In this document: in pieces, positions 9,209 to 14,899 of the stretch
Layout of the letters: the number at the start of each line of letters is the position of its first letter
Position numbering within the stretch: position 1 is the stretch's first letter
Origin: Parafilimonas sp.
Lineage (GTDB): Bacteria > Bacteroidota > Bacteroidia > Chitinophagales > Chitinophagaceae
Direction: 5' to 3'
NCBI GenBank assembly: GCA_025927795.1
Contig: JAICKT010000061.1
Coordinates: 1-14,899 of the forward strand
Length of the DNA: 14,899 nt
Notes under the pieces: generated by a model
What the model was told of the DNA's origin: nothing
What the model saw: only the letters and a program-made list of their open reading frames with translations
Database searches by the model: none
Position numbers and translations under genes: made by a program

Positions 9209-9239
9209 AAGTGTAAGAATTACACTTAATAAATACACT
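9209..9239. promoter_or_regulatory. Inverted repeat with an added direct half-site; possible AraC-type operator
   Basis: AAGTGTAA (9209-9216) and TTACACTT (9220-9227) form a perfect 8-bp inverted repeat with a 3-nt spacer (GAA). The hexamer TACACT at 9221-9226 recurs in direct orientation at 9234-9239, 13 bp further on. This gives three copies of one half-site within about 30 bp, in otherwise low-complexity A/T sequence. It lies about 65-95 bp before the regulator start and about 150-180 bp before the susC start. AraC-family proteins commonly bind paired half-sites in such a divergent region. Assignment as the binding site of this regulator is inference. Confidence 0.45.
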
Positions 9240-9302
9240 AATACTTTTTTTACCTGCATAGATGTGATTTATAATTTCTTTCTTTAATAAAAATTTAAAT
9301 CA

Positions 9303-10187
9303 ATGCCAGCCAAACTATTGCATGAAATTATTCCACTTACAAAAAATGATTGCTTTACAATCTTCTCAAGAACAAAAGACAGATTTGATTTTCCACTTCA
9401 TTGCCATGAAGAATTTGAATTGAATTTTATTCAGCATGCAAAGAATGCGCAACGTATTATTGGCGATCATATTGAAGTAATAGATGATTATGAACTTGTA
9501 CTTGTAGGACCCAATTTACAGCATGGCTGGTTTAGCCATAAATGCAAATCGAAAATGATTAAAGAAATTACTATTCAATTTCACCGCGATCTTTTTGATG
9601 AAAAATTCTTAAGCCGCAATCAAATGCATTTCATAAAAAATATGTTTGAAAAGTCGTTACGCGGTGTTTTATTTTCAAAAGAAACGATTGTAACCATTAT
9701 GCCACGACTTATAGCGCTTACAAAAAAACATGGGTTCGATTCTGTGCTTGAACTGATGTCTTTATTGCATGATCTTTCTACTTCAAGAAACATAAAAATT
9801 TTGTCTGATGCTTCATTTAGTGTTACAGAAGGCTTATCGTATGGCAGCAGGCGCATTGAAAAAATTATGGAATATCTCAATCATAATTTTGGAAAAAATA
9901 TTAGTCTTTCAGAAGCTGCACATCTTGCATCAATGACAGATATTTCTTTTAGTCGATTTTTTAAATTAAGAACAGGCAGAACGTTTATTGACACAGTTAA
10001 CGATATAAGGTTAGGACAGGCTTCGCGTATGTTGATTGATACCACACATTCTATAACCGAGGTTTGTTACAAATGCGGCTTTAATAATATTTCGAATTTT
10101 AACCGCATTTTTAAAAAGAAAAAAAGTTGTACGCCAAAACAATTCCGGGAAGCTTATAATGCATATGGTACTAGATCTTTTATTTAA
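9303..10187 (+). CDS. AraC-family transcriptional regulator with N-terminal cupin-type sensor
   Basis: The 294-aa cytoplasmic product is an AraC/XylS-type DNA-binding regulator. Residues ~20-95 look like the cupin-type ligand domain: FPLHCHEEFELNFI, with His33 and His35, then VGPNLQHGW. The C-terminal ~105 residues hold the two helix-turn-helix units. The first is about 200-221 (ISLSEAAHLASMTDISFSRFFK), and the second is about 249-271 with the family signature GFNNISNFNRIFKKKK...TPKQFR. It is divergently transcribed from the susC-susD pair, so it most likely controls that operon in response to a small molecule derived from the imported substrate. It could also be autoregulated through the repeat at 9209-9239. 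Use of a one-component AraC protein here, rather than a hybrid two-component sensor or ECF sigma/anti-sigma pair, is less common for SusC/D loci. No terminator is obvious after it, so read-through into the next plus-strand gene is possible. Confidence 0.93.
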   Translation: MPAKLLHEIIPLTKNDCFTIFSRTKDRFDFPLHCHEEFELNFIQHAKNAQRIIGDHIEVIDDYELVLVGPNLQHGWFSHKCKSKMIKEITIQFHRDLFDEKFLSRNQMHFIKNMFEKSLRGVLFSKETIVTIMPRLIALTKKHGFDSVLELMSLLHDLSTSRNIKILSDASFSVTEGLSYGSRRIEKIMEYLNHNFGKNISLSEAAHLASMTDISFSRFFKLRTGRTFIDTVNDIRLGQASRMLIDTTHSITEVCYKCGFNNISNFNRIFKKKKSCTPKQFREAYNAYGTRSFI

Positions 10188-10297
10188 AAACATCAATATG
10201 AAAATTAAAAATCCTATAATTCAATTGCACCCGGGAATCCTCTTGATTAAGTTATTATAATGTATCCCTTACCGATTTATTATTTTTGTCAATTGCT

Positions 10298-12172
10298 ATG
10301 ACCAAGTACATTATTTACCTGCTAAAACTTTATTTCTTCTGGATAGTTGTGTTTTTTATAAACCGGCTGATTTTTATTTTTTATTTCATTAATAGTTTTA
10401 AAGCAGCAGGCATTAAAAACACATTATTAAGTTTTATTTATGGTCTTCGACTTGATTTTTCTGCGGCGGCTTATCTTTTTGCAATTCCCTTCCTTGTTTT
10501 TATTATACAAACTTTTTTCGCCAAAAATTTTTATACTGCATTTTTAAAAATTTATACCTGTATTTCGCTTGCTGTAATCAGCTTAATCTCTGCAGGAGAT
10601 TTAGGTATATATCAAAGTTGGGGTACCAAATTAAACCTGCGCGCATTATCTATGCTTGCATATCCTACCGAAGCTTTTTTGTCGATGCGTTCATCACCAC
10701 TTATTCTTTTGGTTTGTATAATGATTGCAGAATTTTCGCTCTGTTATTTTTTGTTCATCAAAACAGTTATCAGATTTCCCAGATGGCATATACCTACACG
10801 ATTTAAACCTGCATTCGCATTTTTTACCTGTAATATAGGCTTTGCTTTTTTTACCGGCGTAGTAATGCGCGGCGGATTTCAACAAATACCTATAAACGAA
10901 AGTTCAGTATATTTTTGTTCTGTTCCCATTGCAAATCATGCAGCAATTAATACATCCTGGTATATTGTGCATAGTTGTTTAAGCAAACATTTTAATGCAT
11001 CAAAAAATCTTTATGTTTATATGCCGCAGAATACTGCAGCGGAAAAAGTTGCCCGACAATATGCATCTTCTGCTAATTCATCAGAAATAAAAATTCTTAG
11101 CAACAGCAAACCCAATATTGTTTTTATACAACTGGAAAGTTTTACCGCTGATGTTATAAAAGAATTAGGAGGCGATAAAAATGTAACGCCTAACCTTAGC
11201 AACCTTATAAAACAGGGGATTTTATTTTCTAATATTTACGCCAGTGGTACAAGAACAGACCAGGGTCTCGCTGCATTACTTTGCGGATTTCCGGCACAAC
11301 CTTTAACAAGTATTATTTACCAGTCTGATAAATTAGAGCATCTTCCTTTTTTATCAATAGAATTACATAAAGCGGGATACAACACTTCATTTTATTATGG
11401 CGGTGAACTTGGCTTTGGAAATTTTAATGCAGTAGCGCAATATGGGCAATTTGAAAAAATTACAGGGCTTAAGAATTTTTCAAAAGCAAATCTTTTTAAT
11501 AAATGGGGCGCTGATGATGAAACAATGCTTACACGCCAACGTAAGGAAATGCAAACTGCGCAACAACCTTTCTTTTCATATGTGATTACCTTAAGCAGCC
11601 ATGAACCTTTTACTGTGCCGATGAAAACCGTTTTTGAAGGAAATGATTTACCATCAAAATTTAAAAATGCATGCTGCTTTACTGATAAAGCTTTGGGTGA
11701 ATATTTTAATGCAATAAAAAATACAAGCTGGTTTAAAAATACTTTATTTGTTTTAGTAGCTGATCATGGTCATCAATTACCAAAGAACCGTTTGTTTGAT
11801 GAGCCCGCAAAATATCATATACCATTAATATTTTTTGGTGATGTAATAAAACCACAATACAGGGGCATAACTATTTCCACTGCAGGTTCTCAAACAGATA
11901 TTGCGGCCACGTTGCTGCACCAATTAAATTTAAGTTCGGCAAATTTCAGATGGAGCAATGATTTACTGCAACCCAACCGGAAACCTTTTGCCTTTTATAC
12001 TTTTGATAATGGTTTTGGATGGATAACTAATGCAGATAGTATTGCTTACGATGATCGTGCAAAACAAATAATCTATGCTTCAAAAAATTCATCGCAAAAT
12101 CTAAATTTAGTTTCACTGCAAAATGGTAAAGCATATTTACAGTGCCTATACAACGAGTACCTTAAATATTAG
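10298..12172 (+). CDS. LtaS-like membrane sulfatase-fold transferase (LTA synthase family)
   Basis: The 624-aa inner-membrane protein has about five N-terminal membrane helices (roughly 5-32, 52-72, 80-98, 133-154, 171-190) and a periplasmic alkaline-phosphatase/sulfatase-fold domain from about residue 270. The catalytic set of the LtaS family can be aligned by eye: Glu280 in NIVFIQLESF, the nucleophile Thr320 in SGTRTDQGL, His435 in SSHEPF, and Asp489-His490 in VADHG. All metal-ligand positions appear intact. Family members transfer phosphoglycerol or phosphoethanolamine, or hydrolyse related lipids. Gram-negative Bacteroidota do not make classical lipoteichoic acid, so the true acceptor is unknown; an envelope glycan or lipid A decoration is plausible. 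The frame is open from a TTG at 10286, but the ATG at 10298 starts directly before the first membrane helix and is preferred. It lies about 110 bp after the AraC-type gene, with no clear functional link. Confidence 0.9.
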   Translation: MTKYIIYLLKLYFFWIVVFFINRLIFIFYFINSFKAAGIKNTLLSFIYGLRLDFSAAAYLFAIPFLVFIIQTFFAKNFYTAFLKIYTCISLAVISLISAGDLGIYQSWGTKLNLRALSMLAYPTEAFLSMRSSPLILLVCIMIAEFSLCYFLFIKTVIRFPRWHIPTRFKPAFAFFTCNIGFAFFTGVVMRGGFQQIPINESSVYFCSVPIANHAAINTSWYIVHSCLSKHFNASKNLYVYMPQNTAAEKVARQYASSANSSEIKILSNSKPNIVFIQLESFTADVIKELGGDKNVTPNLSNLIKQGILFSNIYASGTRTDQGLAALLCGFPAQPLTSIIYQSDKLEHLPFLSIELHKAGYNTSFYYGGELGFGNFNAVAQYGQFEKITGLKNFSKANLFNKWGADDETMLTRQRKEMQTAQQPFFSYVITLSSHEPFTVPMKTVFEGNDLPSKFKNACCFTDKALGEYFNAIKNTSWFKNTLFVLVADHGHQLPKNRLFDEPAKYHIPLIFFGDVIKPQYRGITISTAGSQTDIAATLLHQLNLSSANFRWSNDLLQPNRKPFAFYTFDNGFGWITNADSIAYDDRAKQIIYASKNSSQNLNLVSLQNGKAYLQCLYNEYLKY

Positions 12173-12202
12173 AATATTGCTCGAATCTGAAAGCAAAAAA
12201 TT

Positions 12203-12215
12203 CTTATTTAATAAG
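12203..12215. repeat. Short palindrome in the intergenic region after the LtaS-like gene
   Basis: CTTATT-T-AATAAG is a perfect 13-bp palindrome located about 30 bp after the stop codon. It is AT-rich and lacks a following T-run, so it is not a convincing terminator by itself and may be chance in this composition. Confidence 0.25.
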
Positions 12216-12302
12216 CATTAAAAAAGGTTGATAGAAAAATTTTGCAGTTTTAAAGAAGCGTTCAATAATCGGGAATTATTTTTTGCTGTCACCATGTTGA
12301 AG

Positions 12303-12337
12303 CTGCTCGACATATTTCGGGCAGTTTTTATTTTTTT
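12303..12337 (+). terminator. Intrinsic terminator for the plus-strand LtaS-like gene
   Basis: CTGCTCGA (12303-12310) pairs with TCGGGCAG (12317-12324) as an 8-bp stem with one G-U pair and a 6-nt loop. Two A-T pairs and one G-U pair can extend the base. A long T-rich run (TTTTTATTTTTTT) follows directly on the plus strand. It lies about 130 nt after the stop of the LtaS-like gene and about 40 nt before the end of the convergent kinase gene, so it also shields that gene from antisense transcription. Confidence 0.75.
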
Positions 12338-12375
12338 GAAACTTTGGATAAACTAATATTTCATAGTTCGGAGTT

Positions 12376-13785
12376 TTATAGTTTCGGCAATTGAATAATA
12401 AACTGTGTGCCCTCACCCTCCTTTGTCTCCACTCTTATTTCACCGCCATGTGCTTTAATAATATCGTAACTTAAGCTTAATCCTAAACCTGTTCCTTCAC
12501 CTGTAGGTTTAGTGGTAAAGAATGGGTGAAAAATTTTATCAATAATGTTTTTAGGAATGCCATTGCCATTATCACTTACAATCATTTCTACCTTATCATC
12601 TATTTTTTTTGTTTGAATAAAAATAAGCGGTTTATAATTTTCATTTGCAGTTTTTAATTTCTCATTCACTGAATAAAAAGCATTATTAAAAAGGTTGAGT
12701 AATACTCTTCCAATATCTTGCGGAACGATATTTATTTTTCCAATGCTTGCATCAAAATCAGTTTTAAAATCTGCATTAAATGATTTGTCTTTTGCACGCA
12801 AGCCATGATAACTTAATCGCAAATACTCATCACACAAATCATTGATATCTGCCGGTTCTTTTAATCCTTTTGTTTGCCTTGAATGTTGCAACATTCCTTT
12901 TACAATAGCATCAGCGCGCTTACCATGATGATTTATTTTTTCTTCATTGTCTTTGATATCATTCAAAATGTTTTTTACTTCTGTAATATTCCCTTTATCG
13001 ATTTCTTCCGTTACTTCCTCAATCATTTCTTTATTTACTTCTGAAAAATTATTTACAAAGTTTAACGGGTTTTGAATTTCATGTGCAATACCTGCAGTGA
13101 GTTCTCCAAGCGAAGCCATTTTTTCCTGATGAATGAGTTGTGTTTGGGTTGACCTTAGTTCTGATAATGTTGATTCAACTTTTTCTTTTTGTAACTGCAA
13201 CAATATGTTTGCTTTTTTCTTTTGATTGTTATTTTTCCATTGTATAAACGCTATTATTAGTATAACCAGCAACAGTCCAGCTAATCCGGCAATAGTAAAA
13301 TATTGAAGATTTTTAACTCTTCTCTGTTCAGCATCTTTTTTCTCCTGTTCTGCTTTTGCAATTACCTGCTTTTTTTCATACTCGGATTGCAGCTCTCTTT
13401 TCTCTGTCTCTTTTTTTTGAAGACTATCACGATACAAACTGTACAGTTTATAATTTTCATAAGCACCCTTATAATTACCGCGCATACTGTCGAGCGTAGA
13501 AAGATTGAAATATCCGCCTTTCATCCTGTTAACATCGCCCATAGATTTTGCCGCTGACACTTCTTTATTTACTTGTTCAAATATCTTATCAAGATTGCCG
13601 GAAAGGTTGTTCAAAAACAATTTTGAAGAATCGAAATAAGAGCCAATTTTTTCTTCTTTACCATATTTTTCCTGAATCGATTTAAGGATTTCTTTTTGAA
13701 GTGAATCTGCATTAAACTGGCTAAAAGTTTTTAGTGAATAGCCAGATGCAATAATAAACAGAAGTATAAAAAATAGCCGTCTCAT
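12376..13785 (-). CDS. Sensor histidine kinase with short TPR-like periplasmic region
   Basis: The 469-aa product is an inner-membrane histidine kinase. It has a signal peptide or first membrane anchor (about 1-22, ending KTFSQ) and a helical periplasmic region to about 120. One TPR-like unit is visible there (GGYFNLSTLDSMRGNYKGAYENYKLY); most relatives carry several, so the input domain looks reduced. A charged coiled coil (about 120-158), one membrane helix (about 163-182), a second coiled coil and the kinase core follow. The core has His235 in AHEIQNPLNF, the N-box LLNLFNNAF (Asn364, 367 and 368), the G1 box DNGNGIP (Asp405), an F-box FHPFFTTKP, and the G2 box GEGTGLGLS. All needed catalytic residues are present. 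It lies 58 bp downstream of a paralogous kinase gene and is probably in the same operon. No response regulator is adjacent in the window, so the output is unknown. Confidence 0.93.
   Translation of the reverse strand: MRRLFFILLFIIASGYSLKTFSQFNADSLQKEILKSIQEKYGKEEKIGSYFDSSKLFLNNLSGNLDKIFEQVNKEVSAAKSMGDVNRMKGGYFNLSTLDSMRGNYKGAYENYKLYSLYRDSLQKKETEKRELQSEYEKKQVIAKAEQEKKDAEQRRVKNLQYFTIAGLAGLLLVILIIAFIQWKNNNQKKKANILLQLQKEKVESTLSELRSTQTQLIHQEKMASLGELTAGIAHEIQNPLNFVNNFSEVNKEMIEEVTEEIDKGNITEVKNILNDIKDNEEKINHHGKRADAIVKGMLQHSRQTKGLKEPADINDLCDEYLRLSYHGLRAKDKSFNADFKTDFDASIGKINIVPQDIGRVLLNLFNNAFYSVNEKLKTANENYKPLIFIQTKKIDDKVEMIVSDNGNGIPKNIIDKIFHPFFTTKPTGEGTGLGLSLSYDIIKAHGGEIRVETKEGEGTQFIIQLPKL
12379..13125 (-). 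repeat. Duplicated kinase-core segment, copy 1 (partner at 13847-14593)
   Basis: This segment encodes the last 249 residues of the complete kinase. It aligns without gaps to 13847-14593 in the neighbouring kinase; by hand count 178 of 249 residues are identical. It is the product of a tandem gene duplication and also a diverged direct repeat at DNA level. Confidence 0.85.
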
Positions 13786-13843
13786 GTACTGGTATAATTG
13801 TCTTAACTATGATTTATGATTATTTGATTAATATGAATAAAAG

Positions 13844-14899
13844 TTATGCAACAGGTAGTTGAATAATAAACTCTGTTCCTTCGCCTTTTTCTGTCTTCAC
13901 TTTTATTTCACCGCCATGCGCTTTAATTATATCATAACTTATACTCAATCCCAATCCTGTTCCTTCGCCGCTTGGTTTTGTAGTAAAAAAAGGTTGGAAG
14001 ATTTTATCAATAATATTTTGCGGAATGCCATTGGCATTATCTGAAATTATTATCTCAATATTATTATCTATTTTTTTTGTTTGAACTGAAACAAGTGGCT
14101 TATAACTTTCATCAGCACTTTTCTTCTTTTCGTTTACTGCATAAAAAGCATTGTTGTATAAGTTGAGAAGAACCCTCCCAATATCCTGTGGAATGATATT
14201 TATTTGATTAATTGTTTTGTCAAAATCAGTTTTGATAGAAGCATTAAGATCTTTGTCTTTAACTTTTATACCGTGATAACACAGACGCAGATATTCATCT
14301 GCAAGCGCATTAATATCCGTTAATTCTTTTTGTGATGAAGATGCTCTTGAATGTTGAATCATACCTTTTACAATCGCATCTGCACGCTTACCGTGATGAT
14401 TTATTTTTCGCGCATTTTTTTCTATATCTGTTGCAATTTGAATTGCCTCAGCATAATTTTGATTTTCGATCTCCTGCTTCATTTCAACAATAAGATCAAT
14501 ATTTACTTCAGAAAAATTATTTACAAAATTTAACGGGTTTTGAATTTCATGCGCAACCCCTGCCGTAAGCTCTCCCAGCGAAGCCATCTTTTCAGCATAT
14601 ATAAGTTGCGATTGTGTAGATTTTAATTCGTTAAGCGTTTTTTCAACACTTATCTTCTGCGCTTCTATTTGTGCTTTTTGTTTAAATAAAATTTTGTTTA
14701 GCTTTTTTCTTTGCGTGGTATTAATAAATAAAAACACAACAAACACCAACACAATAGCCAACCCGCCTATTAATACATTCCTGGCTAACTTTGCTTTAGC
14801 AAGGGTTAGTTCCTGCTGTTCATTTTCTTTCATTAATACTGCTATTTGCCCAGACTGCTTTTGAAGTTCTATTGTATATTGAAGAGATGCCGAATTGAA
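13844..14899 (-). CDS. Sensor histidine kinase, paralog of the downstream kinase (N-terminus beyond window)
   Basis: A Met codon at 14833 could start a 329-aa protein, but the same frame continues open to base 14899 (residues ...LQYTIELQKQSGQIAVL before that Met). It also aligns with the pre-membrane coiled coil of the neighbouring kinase. I therefore read this as the C-terminal part of a longer kinase whose sensor region lies outside the window. Visible parts are a coiled coil, a membrane helix (NVLIGGLAIVLVFVVFLFI), a second coiled coil, the phosphoacceptor His in AHEIQNPLNF, the N-box LLNLYNNAF, the G1 box DNANGIP, the F-box FQPFFTTKP and the G2 box GEGTGLGLS. The G1 box has Ala where Gly is usual (DxGxG). 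From EKMASLGE to the end it matches the downstream kinase at about 71% by hand count without gaps. It is transcribed first of the pair. Confidence 0.9.
   Translation of the reverse strand, partial: FNSASLQYTIELQKQSGQIAVLMKENEQQELTLAKAKLARNVLIGGLAIVLVFVVFLFINTTQRKKLNKILFKQKAQIEAQKISVEKTLNELKSTQSQLIYAEKMASLGELTAGVAHEIQNPLNFVNNFSEVNIDLIVEMKQEIENQNYAEAIQIATDIEKNARKINHHGKRADAIVKGMIQHSRASSSQKELTDINALADEYLRLCYHGIKVKDKDLNASIKTDFDKTINQINIIPQDIGRVLLNLYNNAFYAVNEKKKSADESYKPLVSVQTKKIDNNIEIIISDNANGIPQNIIDKIFQPFFTTKPSGEGTGLGLSISYDIIKAHGGEIKVKTEKGEGTEFIIQLPVA
13847..14593 (-). repeat. Duplicated kinase-core segment, copy 2 (partner at 12379-13125)
   Basis: This is the second copy of the direct repeat made by the tandem kinase genes. 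Both encoded ends coincide (EKMASLGE at one side, IIQLP plus two residues at the other), so the two genes have kept the same core length since they split. Confidence 0.85.

Larger units (their letters stand above)
9059..9302. other. Divergent intergenic region between the susC-like and araC-like genes
   Basis: This 244-bp, very AT-rich spacer must hold the promoters for both the susC operon (minus) and the AraC-type gene (plus). It contains the inverted repeat and candidate -7 element annotated separately. I found no start-to-stop frame worth calling as a gene and no convincing riboswitch-like structure. The regulator's start is preceded by an A/T-rich leader rather than a Shine-Dalgarno sequence, as is usual in Bacteroidota. 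Confidence 0.8.

Noticed and set aside
10230..10268. GGGAAT...GTATCCC in the gap after the AraC-type gene, considered as a terminator
   Set aside because: Only about four base pairs form without mismatches, the loop is long and no T-run follows directly.
10281..10288. TATTTTTG, an exact match to TAnnTTTG just before the LtaS-like gene
   Set aside because: No -33 element is found at a suitable distance, and transcription would start almost at the ATG. In this T-rich sequence the match is likely chance.
14831..14833. Met codon as the start of the right-hand kinase
   Set aside because: The frame continues open upstream to the window edge and the upstream residues fit the coiled coil seen in the paralog, so the true start lies beyond 14899.

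Overview
The window is AT-rich and comes from a member of the Bacteroidota, probably Chitinophagaceae or a close relative. Three things point there: a SusC/SusD outer-membrane pair, a very long lipoprotein with FG-GAP and ASPIC/UnbV domains, and histidine kinases with a periplasmic TPR-like input and an AHEIQNPLNFVNNFSEVN H-box. The family-level placement is inference; the phylum-level placement is well supported.

Layout. From 1 to 9058 everything is on the minus strand. In transcription order it runs susC-like receptor (5867-9058), susD-like lipoprotein (4081-5847), an intrinsic terminator (4033-4064), the FG-GAP/ASPIC lipoprotein (407-3982), and the start of a secreted protein that runs off the left edge (1-384). 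A 244-bp AT-rich intergenic region (9059-9302) separates susC from a divergent AraC-family regulator (9303-10187, plus strand). It carries a perfect 8-bp inverted repeat and an extra half-site copy, a plausible regulator operator. Next on the plus strand is an LtaS-like membrane sulfatase-fold transferase (10298-12172), followed by an intrinsic terminator (12303-12337). It converges on two minus-strand paralogous histidine kinases: one complete (12376-13785) and one cut by the right edge (13844 to beyond 14899).

How the parts may work together. The AraC regulator, the SusC/SusD pair and the FG-GAP lipoprotein look like a nutrient-uptake locus: a TonB-dependent channel with its surface lid, plus a surface protein that may bind glycan or protein. 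No recognisable degradative enzyme lies in the window, so the substrate cannot be named. The cut gene at the left may be the enzyme or another binding component. The LtaS-like enzyme and the two kinases appear to be separate transcription units. No response regulator is visible. I see no CRISPR array, tRNA, rRNA, transposon, phage gene or clear defence or toxin system, and nothing that I would call a new system. The points most worth a second look are the 7+7 calcium-loop arrangement of the large lipoprotein, the pattern of divergence between the kinase paralogs, and the intergenic inverted repeat.
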